64,000 nucleotides of DNA, taken from Theocolax elegans. Lineage: Eukaryota > Arthropoda > Insecta > Hymenoptera > Cerocephalidae. A program made the translations under genes and the position numbers. Location of the stretch: the NCBI GenBank assembly GCA_026168455.1, contig CM047425.1, positions 19,484,648 through 19,548,647 of the forward strand, read 5' to 3'. This document shows, piece after piece, positions 1 through 9,140 of the stretch (positions are counted from its first letter, which is position 1; each line of letters starts with the position of its first letter). A model generated the notes under the pieces. That model was not told the origin of the DNA, ran no database searches, and was given only the letters and a program-made list of their open reading frames with translations.

Positions 1-2
1 AT

Positions 3-242
3 CATCTAACCACGTCCGGCTACAGGCCACAAACTAATGGGTCACTTGAACGTAGCCATGCCCCGCTTGTAGATTTTATTAGACAATATTCTGACAAATT
101 TGATGACTGGGACAGGTTAGCCCTCTTTGCGACATTCACATACAATACGAGCGAACACAAGTCCACAAAGTACACGCCTTTCGAGCTTGTTTTCGGTCGT
201 AAAGCGCGTTTTCCATTATACATACCAAATGAGGAAAAATAA
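3..242 (+). pseudogene. Gypsy-A integrase, C-terminal core fragment
   Basis: An open frame from the window edge ends at a TAA (240-242). It reads through the integrase core region around the catalytic glutamate: a GYRPQTNGSLERSH block followed by DDWDRLALFATFTYNTSEH and TPFELVFGRKARFP. These are the standard Ty3/Gypsy integrase motifs, and the same region of Gypsy-B (about 20020-20230) is recognisably related. The two aspartates of the D,D-35-E triad would lie upstream of the window. The frame stops soon after the core, so the integrase C-terminal tail is missing or degraded. Confidence 0.85.
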
Positions 243-567
243 AGGACTTACAATGTAAAACACAAAAACAAAGTCAAACTCGCCCCTCAACGTATTACTT
301 CAGATTGAATTAAATTCATTAATAAATTGAATGTATACACACACACATATATATATATATTAAAATGATATTGAAATTGAAATAACTACAATTTTGCATT
401 AACACAAAATTAATTGGAAAATTCTCTTATATGATTGGGTAAATACAAACGTTTGTATATAACTACTAATTTTCATTTAAATTGCAGAAATCATTAAATA
501 GTATTATTTTGTCACCTAAAGAATTTAAATAATCTGCTTAACATGTACCTAATTATAATTTACTTAA

Positions 568-1071
568 CCTACTGGGACACCTAAACGCGACATTCGGACA
601 AACTTTGAAATAAGCCATGTACTCTCAAACCCTGGGATATACTACGAAAAAATAGATACAATAAAACTTAGAAGAGCTAGTTGGAAATTAGCGATCTCAT
701 TGGAAGTGAACCAATTTAAGTTACAGAATGGAATTAAACACAGGATTTCCAGAATTGAGAATCCAAAATATTCAGACAAGAAAATCCTGCCCAGAAAATG
801 GATGATAAATGGCAATTTACCACAAAAATTGCATTTAGCATGCTTGAGACAAATACACATTGATATATTTGAAATGCATACAAAAGCATGTAGGTTGCAA
901 AAACAAACATTCTGGCAGCAGAAGGAAATAGAACAACACTGGCCAATACATGAATTATGTGGCGCAAACATATCTCCTCATCAATGGGAGGTACACCACA
1001 AGTGGTGTACTAAAAATCAAGGATTAACCAAGAAAATAAAAACATCAAAAACAGATAAAATTCAAGTATAG
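568..1071 (+). pseudogene. Gypsy-A env-like fragment (F-protein type)
   Basis: A frame open from 568 to the stop at 1069-1071 encodes about 167 residues. Its start resembles the ectodomain of insect Gypsy envelope proteins of the baculovirus-F family: a SNPGIYYEKIDTIKLRRASW block followed by a hydrophobic stretch. Later it has several His/Cys/Trp residues (LCGANISPHQWEVHHKWC) and a lysine-rich tail. I see no signal peptide, fusion peptide or transmembrane anchor, so it is at best a truncated remnant. The family call rests on the block at about 630-700 only. No similarity to the envelope of Gypsy-B is visible. Confidence 0.45.
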
Positions 1072-1279
1072 AACGCGAATACATTAATATTATAAATGTG
1101 CTATATTGTTTTGTCCTTGTGTCGTCCTAAAATTTAACAAAGGGGCAAGGTTATGGGTTATTAATAATTAAAAGTGTTTTATATTTTAAAATAATAACCA
1201 TTATTTTTCTTTTGCAGAAACTTGGAAAAAAACACACACAAATATATCTTAACTAATCTAATTTTTTTTTTACAGGAAA

Positions 1280-1774
1280 ATGGCCGAAAATATGGAAACA
1301 ATGAATGTAATTTCGACTAAAAAGGAAGGGCCACATACGTTGATAATTTATTATGAGAACCCAACGGAGTTAAGCGCGGAAGCAGTTCGGGAGTTTTTCA
1401 CTTGTCCCGACCTGGTACAATATATCAATACACTCCTGGATGATGGAAATGGCCGAATAGTAGCTCATTTCAAAACAGAAGAAACACGTAATAAAATGGC
1501 CAGAGAAAACGATTTGTTAAAAATGAGAAGGCTTACGAGAAAGGAGATGTATGCTCAAATCATCGCACACAACCGGGCACAACGCATATTTGAAAGAGAC
1601 TCATTGCAAGGAGTTTCATTAATTGGCCTTCACCCTATTACCAACGAGCCAAGTGGACTGGCCATATTGTACGAACGAGAAGATATAGGGCCTATGCTAA
1701 TAAATTTTATTAGAAGGACAGGCGAGATAATCTCACACGAGATCCGAACGGTTGGCCCAAATTTTACGATATAA
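1280..1774 (+). CDS. Gypsy-A accessory ORF 1 (unknown, 164 aa)
   Basis: Intact 164-codon ORF starting ATG at 1280. Two strong 3' splice acceptors sit just upstream: a T-rich tract ending TTTTGCAG at 1217 and a poly-T tract ending TACAG at 1275, four bases before the start. The ORF is thus placed to be expressed from a spliced mRNA, like env in retroviruses. The protein is mixed alpha/beta in composition, with a beta-like HTLIIYYENP near the N-terminus, a basic KMRRLTRKEMY stretch in the middle and a hydrophobic LAILYEREDIGPMLINFIRR near the end. I do not recognise a family. It lies 69 bases before accessory ORF 2 and after the env fragment, a position where standard Gypsy elements have no gene. 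Confidence 0.6.
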   Translation: MAENMETMNVISTKKEGPHTLIIYYENPTELSAEAVREFFTCPDLVQYINTLLDDGNGRIVAHFKTEETRNKMARENDLLKMRRLTRKEMYAQIIAHNRAQRIFERDSLQGVSLIGLHPITNEPSGLAILYEREDIGPMLINFIRRTGEIISHEIRTVGPNFTI

Positions 1775-1843
1775 ATCATTTTTGATAGTATCGCAGCTTT
1801 AACAAAAACAATTATAAGTCTTGGCCCACTTATAAATCAGACC

Positions 1844-2626
1844 ATGAATCCTGTTGACCAATGGCGACAAGACCAAGAAGAAGAGGAAGCTTTAGAAGAA
1901 GCAAGATTAAGTGAAGCAGCGGGGCCAAATCCAGAAGCAGAGGAGAGTAGCCAATTAGAACCCAGTAAAGATTTAAGTTCCCATCGCTTACATGTTTTGA
2001 TTCCCTGGGGGACATCAGAAGAACAGTTCAAAAGAACTTTTGCAGAATATGGCCAAATCGAAGTCATTTATTGGGTAAAAATGAGAGAACCCAAGTACGA
2101 TAATCAGCATCCATCCTATCATGGGTTTGTTACATATGTAAACGAAGAGGATGCCAAAAGGGCAATTGAAATGGCCGTCGCCTATAAGCCTACTTGGTCC
2201 TACAAGAAAAATCGACCGTGTGACACCCCACACCATGATTTAAAAAAATATAACGTCCCATGTAAAACATGGGTCAATAAGAAACATTTTGAAACACATG
2301 TAGATATATGTAACAAACAGAGGTGCCATGAAACAAAATATCATTGGTTTTGCGAAAAATTAATCAGAGAAGCAGAATGGACGAAGCACTTAAAAATATG
2401 CAACATGGCCTAATTTGATTATTATACACCAAAGTTAACAAAACCAGAGAATGATGGCCAGATATTGGAGGAAAATGGAAATAACGAAGAAAGAGGAATG
2501 GAAGCCCTCTATAATTTCTTGTCAATGACCCCCGAGGACACCTTAGAATTGATCACACTAAATACACCCTCACATATGGACGAGTTAAGAAGTGTATTTT
2601 CTGAGGAAAAGGAGATAACAAGATAA
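1844..2626 (+). pseudogene. Gypsy-A accessory ORF 2: RRM-like plus tandem Cys/His motifs, in-frame TAA
   Basis: ATG at 1844. The first 189 codons end at TAA 2411-2413, but the same frame stays open for a further 70 codons to TAA 2624-2626, so the gene probably once ran to 260 codons or is read through. Residues 1-45 are acidic. Residues about 47-112 look like an RNA-recognition motif: LHVLIPW (RNP2-like), EEQFKRTFAEYGQIE, then HGFVTYVN (RNP1-like) and EEDAKRAIEMA. Residues 136-186 carry two motifs of identical length and spacing, C140-x11-H152-x3-C156 and C170-x11-H182-x3-C186, exactly 30 residues apart, which suggests paired metal binding. The part after the stop is acidic. The RRM call is by eye; the function is unknown but points to RNA binding. 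Confidence 0.6.
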
Positions 2627-2772
2627 AGTAAAGGCTTGAAAAAAATAAATTAATTAATAATAATAATAAAGGGTTGTTAAACATTTATTTTCCCAATATT
2701 TTTTTTCTTCTCTTCTCTTTTCTCCTGCTTATAAATATAACCTTAAGTATTCCAATCAAATAACTAACATAG

Positions 2773-3486
2773 TGTTAGGGCGTATAGGAGCGAATCTTTT
2801 TACACGACTTGTGCATAAGTGTGCGCTCTCACTCGTTACTTTCGTAAGAAGTGAATTTTGCTTGAAATGAATAAGTATACATGTGTAAGGTGAATATAAT
2901 GTTTATTCGCGTCGAAGGTGGACTTAGAACTAACTGTACAAACAATCTTAGCCTAGCACATAAGTTTCGTTGGGCGTTTACAAAGTTTTCGTATACTTAC
3001 AAATGATTTCTATTGGTCAAGAGTCTGCTAATAAGGTGGTGACAATTTGTGTACATGTGTATTATGGAGGTGGTGGGGAAGAAGGGTGCGCGTGGTGGTG
3101 GACAACAATTAATCGGTGCATGTGCCGAGGTGCGTCGGTCATAAAACTATATTACTTTACAATGTATTGGGAAAACCCTAATGGTTTAGATGCTCATTAA
3201 GTTTACAATAGCGTGATGAGTATGACAATTCTATTTTATATTTTTATGAATACTATATCCACTTTAAATGTATCAATTGGGAATAACAGTTACCGCCGTC
3301 TTTGCGAGTATAACATGAACAAACCGGTGAAAAACACGTTTGTGCAAGAATTTAAACCTGTGAGAACATTGCGCTTCAAGATACTATTTTACCTGTGTTT
3401 ATATTTATAGGGCGTCTATCTATATATCGCATTGATTAAATTAATTTAACGTACAATTAAAGCATACATTCGCGTACAACTAAACA
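2773..3486 (-). repeat. BEL 3' LTR
   Basis: 714-bp LTR, TGTTAGGGCG...AACTAAACA in plus orientation. It is nearly identical to 27042-27753 and 29385-30098, differing by scattered substitutions and short indels. Small ORFs inside it (for example 2970-3200) recur in the LTR copies and are not genes. Confidence 0.93.
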
Positions 3487-3660
3487 TCCCGCCCACCTTG
3501 AACGGTTCCGTTCAATTAAATATTTTGAATTACATAGATAAATACGTGTTTTGAATAAATTTAAATAACCATGGGTACATGCTAAAGTATATCTACTAAG
3601 TAATAAATTTATGATAATTATATATAAGTTTTCGTTAATTCTTAAAGTAAATCGAGTATT
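3487..3660 (-). other. BEL polypurine tract and 3' untranslated region
   Basis: Read on the minus strand, AAGGTGGGCGGGA (3487-3499) lies directly before the 3' LTR and is the expected plus-strand primer tract. The rest, to the pol stop codon, is AT-rich with no further gene. Confidence 0.7.
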
Positions 3661-6600
3661 TTATTCGTAGAGCGGCAGAGGAGCCACTGATTTGATGCTC
3701 CGATCATAAGTTCCTGATTTAGTTTTAATCGTAACTGATCGTACGATTCCGTCCTTCCCTGGGTGCACATTCATGATTCTTCCAAGAGGCCAATGCATTG
3801 GTGGAGAATTATTTTCTTTAAGAACAATTAATGTACCTATTTTCATGTTCTCGGTCTTCTGAAATTGCCATTTATTTCGAGTATTCAATTCATTTAAATA
3901 TTCCTTGGACCAACGTTTCCAAAAATGTTGTTTTATGAATTGAATGTGTTGCCAAACTGATAACCGATTGGTCTTGTGATTAGTTAAATCTTGATCTGGT
4001 AAACTAGTAAGTGAATCTCCTATATGGAAGTGTGAGGGAGATAATGCATTTAAATCGTTTGGATCGGAAGATAAAGGAGTTAAAGGTCGTGAATTGAGGA
4101 TAGCTTCTATTTCAGTTACATACGTGTACAATTCTTCGTAGGTAAATAGCGCATCGCCCACTGTTCTGTAAAAATGGTGCTTAAAAGATTTTACTGCCGC
4201 TTCCCAGAGTCCTCCGAAATGAGGAGATCGCGGCGGTGAAAAATGCCATGTGATTTTTTCATTCGCTAAAAGTTCACCAATATATTTGTTATTCGAGTTC
4301 GAGTTAATAAAACTATGCAAATCCTTTAATTCATTTTTCGCACCAACAAAATTTGTCGCATTGTCTGAGTATAGATTTAAACATTTGCCTCGCCTAGCAA
4401 AGAATCTACGCAAACTCGCTAAAAATGAATCCGTGGTTAAATCTGTCACCAATTCAATATGACAAGCCTTTGTTACAAAACATACAAATACCGCGGCATA
4501 ACATTTAACTTTGCCCTTGTTTCTATATTTCTTCTCTTTGACATAAAATGGACCACAGTAATCTACTCCAGTATTTAAAAACGGTCTTGTTTGAATAACT
4601 CTATTGCGAGGAAGATTGCCCATTATGTAATTGCATTCCTTCGGTTTTGCTCGAAAACATTTAATGCATTGCTTTAATACGTGTTTAGTAACGTTTTTGC
4701 CGGCTATTGGCCAGTATCTTTCTCTTACCGCGTGTAAAGTACTCTGAACACCTGAATGTAAGTATTTGATATGCGTATATTTAATAATTAATTTAGTAAC
4801 GTGATGATTTTTTGGCAAAACTATTGGATGTTTTTGAAAGTAATTAAGATTTGAATTTTCTAATCGACCCCCCACTCTAATTAATCCGTTCTCGTCAACA
4901 AATGGATTAAGTGCTTTTAAATCGCTTGATCTTTCAACTGGTTTATTGTTTGTTAAATTAGTCAATTCTGATTGAAATGTTTCATATTGCGTTGATTTTA
5001 GTATTAAAACTGTTGCTTCATTTAATTCTTTTGCGTGTAAATAACCAGTAACTTTGTTTTTAACGTTTGAAATATTTTTTATAAATCTTAAGCAGTAAGC
5101 TACAACGCGTTTTAATTTAGTCAAAGATGAATATTTTTGTAATAAGGAATTGAAATAATGCTCCTTTGTGACTGTTTTCAACGCAACGGTTGGTTTTAAT
5201 TCAATCAATGGTACCGCTTCAAAATGGATATTTGGCCAATGATTTTCGTTTTTTGATAACCACAATGGTCCAATTTGCCACATGTTATTAATTAAAAATT
5301 CGGAAGGCAATTGCCCTCTGGATAAACAGTCTGCTGGATTTTCCTTGGACGGTACACGTTTCCACGACGCTACTCTTGTAAGATTTCGAATTTCTGCTAC
5401 TCTATTCGCAACAAACGTTTTTAATAAATGAGGTTGTGTTTGAATCCACTGTAGCGTAATCGTTGAATCAGACCACAAATATATATTATTTATAACCTTG
5501 CAGAGTGATTCAAGAATACATTTTAGTAGTCGTGCTAATAATAATGCAGCGCATAATTCCAATTTTGGTAAGGAAATAGATTTCATAGGTGCAACCCGAT
5601 TTTTTGAACATAATAATTTTGTTAAAATTTGATTTTGATTACTGACCGACCGAAGGTATATACATGCACCATACGCCTTTTCCGATGCATCACAAAATCC
5701 GTGTATATCGATAATTTTCGCATTTTCGATAATGACCTTTCGATCGAATTTAATATCGTTTAAAAATCTAAATTCAGCTTGAATATTTTTCCATCGCGTA
5801 TAAATTTCTGTAGGCAACGATTCATCCCACGACATATCACATTGCCAGACTTTTTGCATTAAAATTTTTGTCGCGACGATTATAGGTCCCAAAAGACCTA
5901 TCGGATCAAATAACTGTGCTATATTTGACAGTAACTTACGTTTTGTTAGTTTCGTATCTTCATTTGATATAATTTTATAACTAATAACGTCATTTAATGC
6001 GTTCCATTCTACACCTAAGGCTCGATGTGTATCTGACTTGGCTAATAAGTCAAGACATGTTAAATCGGAAAGTAATGATGTAATGATTTCTGGCGCGTTT
6101 GAAGCCCATTTTCTTAGAGTAAGCCCCCCGCTATTTGTGATTTTAATTAATTCGTCTCGTAATTTAATTGCGTCATTGATTGTATCTGCGCCAGTTAAAA
6201 TATCGTCTACATAAAAATCTCTTTTTATAATCTCAGCAGTTCGCGAATAATTCGTTGTCGAATCCTCGGCTAGCTGAAAGAGACTTCTTATTGCTAGATA
6301 AGGTGCTGATTTCGTTCCGTAAGTAACAGTAACCGCGTTGTAAGTTTTGATAGGTTGATCTACATTTTCTCTATACAATATTTTTTGATAAGATGTGTCA
6401 TTTTCATTTACTAAAATCTGCCTATACATTTTCTCGATGTCTGCAGTTAAAACGTATTGATGTGTTCTAAATCTCAAAATTATAGAAAAAAGATCTTGTC
6501 GAATAGTTGGGCCAGCCTTCAAACAATCGTTTAACGAAATTCCCGTAGATGTTTTCGCCGAAGCATCAAAAACAACGCGTACTTTAATGGTTTGGCTGGA

Positions 6601-6669
6601 CTCTTTTATTACGGCGTGATGAGGCATAAAGTAACCTGAATATTTATCTGAATTTGTGTTTTCGGTCAT
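3661..6669 (-). CDS. pol: BEL/Pao Pol: reverse transcriptase, RNase H, integrase
   Basis: 1002-codon ORF with no internal stop. It begins with the RT region: LTADIEKMYRQ near residue 77 holds the first catalytic Asp and YVDD is at 153-156. The RNase H/A17-type middle region has GFCDASEKAYGACIY near 324-338. The integrase follows from about residue 650: a zinc-binding HHCC region (HIKYLHSG... CIKCFRAKP), GVDYCGPF, NLYSDNATNF and PHFGGLWEAAVK. These are the canonical BEL/Pao blocks in the usual order. The first Met in frame is only a convenience start: the upstream gag-protease ORF is in the same frame and ends 22 bases before it, so in an intact element this would be one polyprotein. The ORF looks recently active because the whole length is open. 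Confidence 0.92.
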   Translation of the reverse strand: MTENTNSDKYSGYFMPHHAVIKESSQTIKVRVVFDASAKTSTGISLNDCLKAGPTIRQDLFSIILRFRTHQYVLTADIEKMYRQILVNENDTSYQKILYRENVDQPIKTYNAVTVTYGTKSAPYLAIRSLFQLAEDSTTNYSRTAEIIKRDFYVDDILTGADTINDAIKLRDELIKITNSGGLTLRKWASNAPEIITSLLSDLTCLDLLAKSDTHRALGVEWNALNDVISYKIISNEDTKLTKRKLLSNIAQLFDPIGLLGPIIVATKILMQKVWQCDMSWDESLPTEIYTRWKNIQAEFRFLNDIKFDRKVIIENAKIIDIHGFCDASEKAYGACIYLRSVSNQNQILTKLLCSKNRVAPMKSISLPKLELCAALLLARLLKCILESLCKVINNIYLWSDSTITLQWIQTQPHLLKTFVANRVAEIRNLTRVASWKRVPSKENPADCLSRGQLPSEFLINNMWQIGPLWLSKNENHWPNIHFEAVPLIELKPTVALKTVTKEHYFNSLLQKYSSLTKLKRVVAYCLRFIKNISNVKNKVTGYLHAKELNEATVLILKSTQYETFQSELTNLTNNKPVERSSDLKALNPFVDENGLIRVGGRLENSNLNYFQKHPIVLPKNHHVTKLIIKYTHIKYLHSGVQSTLHAVRERYWPIAGKNVTKHVLKQCIKCFRAKPKECNYIMGNLPRNRVIQTRPFLNTGVDYCGPFYVKEKKYRNKGKVKCYAAVFVCFVTKACHIELVTDLTTDSFLASLRRFFARRGKCLNLYSDNATNFVGAKNELKDLHSFINSNSNNKYIGELLANEKITWHFSPPRSPHFGGLWEAAVKSFKHHFYRTVGDALFTYEELYTYVTEIEAILNSRPLTPLSSDPNDLNALSPSHFHIGDSLTSLPDQDLTNHKTNRLSVWQHIQFIKQHFWKRWSKEYLNELNTRNKWQFQKTENMKIGTLIVLKENNSPPMHWPLGRIMNVHPGKDGIVRSVTIKTKSGTYDRSIKSVAPLPLYE

Positions 6670-6690
6670 ATGGTTGAGTTGAATATACTC

Positions 6691-8673
6691 TTAAATAAAC
6701 AAATCGTATTGCCGTTTTAGTTCTGGATTGTGTACTAGCTTTCGTTCAAGGTTTAAAAAACGTCGATGGGCTATTGTGTAAGAGTCTCCGAGTTTTGATA
6801 AATTACTATTAAACGGTAAGTTAACAATATATTTTCCGGAGACTGGATCGCGACGCGTGGTTTTTGTATAAAATTGTTCTACTTGATACTCTTCTACTGA
6901 CAGAAATTTTTTATCTGATAACTCTTCGATTTCCCAAAACTTAGATACTTGTTTATTTAGAATATATAATGACAAAAAGCATTTATCTTTTGCTTGCGAT
7001 TGTGATTTAGGTCCGATTCTACCCGCGATAATCCATCCAAATTTTGTTTTCGTTAATTTAGCATTCTGTCCATTTATTGGAATTTGACCTACACATGTGA
7101 TCTCATTATAGATTTCGATACCTAGTAACGCATCAATTTCTCCAGGTGTACAAAATCCTGGGTCGGCTAATTGTATATTGTTTGGAATATTTAGCTGCTC
7201 CTTACGAATAAATTGATGCGGCAATTGACTACAAATTTTAGGAAGTATAAGAAAGCTTACATTTTCGGTATAATTGGACGTATTTGACGAAATTGTAGTT
7301 TCTACTTGCTCATTAATCTTTGATTCAATTTGGTTTATACATTCAATTGGCATATTAATTTTATTACATTTTAATCCTAATAAGTTAGCGAATTTTTTAG
7401 TCATGAAATTTGATTGCGCGCCATTGTCTAACAAAACTCTAGCTTCTCTTTTGTCTCCGTTTTTATCCTGAATTTTTATAATTGCTGTTGAGAGTAAGAT
7501 TTCTGGAGATGCTAAAACATTCATATATTTGGAACTACCTAGATTGGGCGTGTTTACTGACTCGTTTGATTCCACCTTTTGATTTATTTTATTTACTTGC
7601 GAATCCCGTGATTCGAAATGTAACAGCGTGATGTGTTTTTTACTACATTTTTTGCAACCTTGCCATTTACAATCAGTGTTCATATGACCCGTGTTTAAAC
7701 AATTGAAACATAATTTATTTGATTTAACTACATTGGCTCTATCAGAAACGGACATTCCTTTAAATTTTTCGCATAAAAATAATTTGTGCGCTTCCTTGCA
7801 CAAGCAACACGTATTATTAGTTTTTTGAGTTACGGTCATCGCGTGTGATTTATAAGAATTATTTTGATTATGTTTGTTTGCATGAGAAGGGTTATTTACT
7901 CTTTTCGTATCAAAATTGACGGTCGTATTTTGCATAACTTGATAACGTTTTTCTAGAAAATCCATAAATTCCTTGAAATTTGGCATATTTGTACCTGACA
8001 ATGCCTTTTCCCATTCGTCGCGTGTGTTATTATCTAATTTCGAAGACATGATTAGAATTAATAAAGTATCCCAATGATCGATACTTTCACCTAACGTTTT
8101 CAATGCTCTAAGACGCATTCGAGTATTATCAATGAGTGCGCGTAATTCGTTTACAGGATTTTTAAACATTCGCGGCAACTCAAGCAATGCAATTACATGA
8201 CTTTTTATTATTAATCTTTTGTTTTCGAACCGTTCGTTTAGTAATTCCCAAGCGATCTTATAATTTTCATTTGTCGTTTCTAAGGAACTAGTAACTGTCT
8301 CTGCAGCTCCCGTGACACTACGTTTTAAATAATTTAGCTTTTGAACTTTGGACAAATTTGTGTTATGCAGTAACGATTTAAACGTATCTCTAAATTCTAG
8401 CCATTGGTCGTAAGCACCATTAAAGGCCTTTAATTCGATTTTTGGTAGGCACATATTGAATTGATTGTTATTCACGGATTCATGACCGTTCGCATTATTG
8501 CGTACTAGTGCTGTACTATTTATGGGATTCTTATTTCTTAGTAATTTACGCGCATAACTGTTTTCCCGAAAATATGACGATTCGAATGATTCTAATTCTG
8601 TATTTTCTTCGTTCAATATCTCATCTAATTCTGATTGAATAATTTCAAATTGTTGTGTTAAATTCTGCATCAC
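6691..8673 (-). CDS. gag: BEL/Pao Gag-protease polyprotein
   Basis: 660-codon ORF. Residues 1-250 carry a gag-like region (coiled start; LKAFNGAYDQWLEFRDTF and LNYLKRSV are typical BEL Gag blocks). Cys-rich knuckles follow near residues 290-355 (CCLCKEAHKLFLC, CFNCLNTGHMNTDC, CKKCSKKH). The aspartic protease begins near residue 415 with ARVLLDNGAQSNFM, where the usual DSG/DTG is DNG. It continues through LADPGFCTPGEIDALLGIEIY and TKFGWIIAG. The ORF ends at TAA (plus positions 6691-6693), and the next ORF continues in the same frame after it. That stop is either an inactivating mutation or a read-through site; BEL elements normally have one uninterrupted ORF. The true N-terminus probably lies upstream at 8792 (see next entry). 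Confidence 0.9.
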   Translation of the reverse strand: MMQNLTQQFEIIQSELDEILNEENTELESFESSYFRENSYARKLLRNKNPINSTALVRNNANGHESVNNNQFNMCLPKIELKAFNGAYDQWLEFRDTFKSLLHNTNLSKVQKLNYLKRSVTGAAETVTSSLETTNENYKIAWELLNERFENKRLIIKSHVIALLELPRMFKNPVNELRALIDNTRMRLRALKTLGESIDHWDTLLILIMSSKLDNNTRDEWEKALSGTNMPNFKEFMDFLEKRYQVMQNTTVNFDTKRVNNPSHANKHNQNNSYKSHAMTVTQKTNNTCCLCKEAHKLFLCEKFKGMSVSDRANVVKSNKLCFNCLNTGHMNTDCKWQGCKKCSKKHITLLHFESRDSQVNKINQKVESNESVNTPNLGSSKYMNVLASPEILLSTAIIKIQDKNGDKREARVLLDNGAQSNFMTKKFANLLGLKCNKINMPIECINQIESKINEQVETTISSNTSNYTENVSFLILPKICSQLPHQFIRKEQLNIPNNIQLADPGFCTPGEIDALLGIEIYNEITCVGQIPINGQNAKLTKTKFGWIIAGRIGPKSQSQAKDKCFLSLYILNKQVSKFWEIEELSDKKFLSVEEYQVEQFYTKTTRRDPVSGKYIVNLPFNSNLSKLGDSYTIAHRRFLNLERKLVHNPELKRQYDLFI

Positions 8674-8792
8674 TTCTAACCGCGCTTCGATTTGCTCATA
8701 TTCGCTATGATTCTCCGTATTGTGTATAAATGTTTTAAATCGCGTTAATCGTGTTAATCGTGTTTACTAACTCTTTCATCGTTAGTCGCCAT
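8674..8792 (-). pseudogene. Likely true N-terminus of BEL Gag, frameshifted
   Basis: The frame of the 660-codon ORF stays open upstream of its first Met and encodes Gag-like residues (RFKTFIHNTENHSEYEQIEA). An ATG at 8792 starts a short peptide, MATNDERVSKH, in a different frame. The two meet in a short tandem repeat of the type gattaacac/gattaacgc (8734-8764 region), where a length change has broken the frame. Base counting (119 bases from 8792 to 8673, not a multiple of three) agrees. Confidence 0.6.
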
Positions 8793-9140
8793 GATTAATG
8801 AATAACGATTACAAAATAGAAATAGAAGCCAAGGAAGTTTGGAATGAAAAAGCATCGAGATTCGTGCTTACTTAAATTGTCGATATCTTTGTCCAGGGTT
8901 GACGATGTATAAATTTCGTTGCTTGTCGTCTCCTTTTCCAACCCAATGTATTATCCTTGGTTGATGAGTGAATGAATTTTTATTCGTCACTTATTAATTG
9001 GATTTAAATCCAATTTTTTGATGTGTGAATTTGAATTTCAATCGATTTGATTTAATTGATTCGTGAGTTCTTGCATAGGTTCAACGCAACTTATATTCAC
9101 AAACACTTGATTTAATATTTCACGTATCGTTGTATGACTG
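8793..9140 (-). other. BEL 5' leader, gag-proximal part
   Basis: Untranslated leader of the BEL element, between its gag start and the Gypsy-B insertion point. The LTR-proximal part of the same leader continues at 26935-27041. No ORF of note. Confidence 0.75.

Larger units (their letters stand above)
1..2772 (+). mobile_element. Gypsy-A, old Ty3/Gypsy element, left part
   Basis: Plus-strand remains of an envelope-bearing Gypsy element: integrase C-terminal core (3-242), an env-like fragment (568-1071) and two accessory ORFs (1280-1774 and 1844-2626). The stretch is cut at 2772 by insertion of a BEL element, whose 5-bp duplication catag lies at 2768-2772 and again at 27754-27758. The rest of Gypsy-A should therefore resume at 27754, and a polypurine tract plus LTR at 31584-32764 are a plausible 3' end. 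Most of pol lies outside the window or has been lost. Bases 243-567 are AT-rich and I see no gene there. Confidence 0.7.

Noticed and set aside
2970..3410. ORFs in the BEL LTR (also 29582-30022)
   Set aside because: They recur only with the LTR and are interrupted in the copy at 27042-27753.
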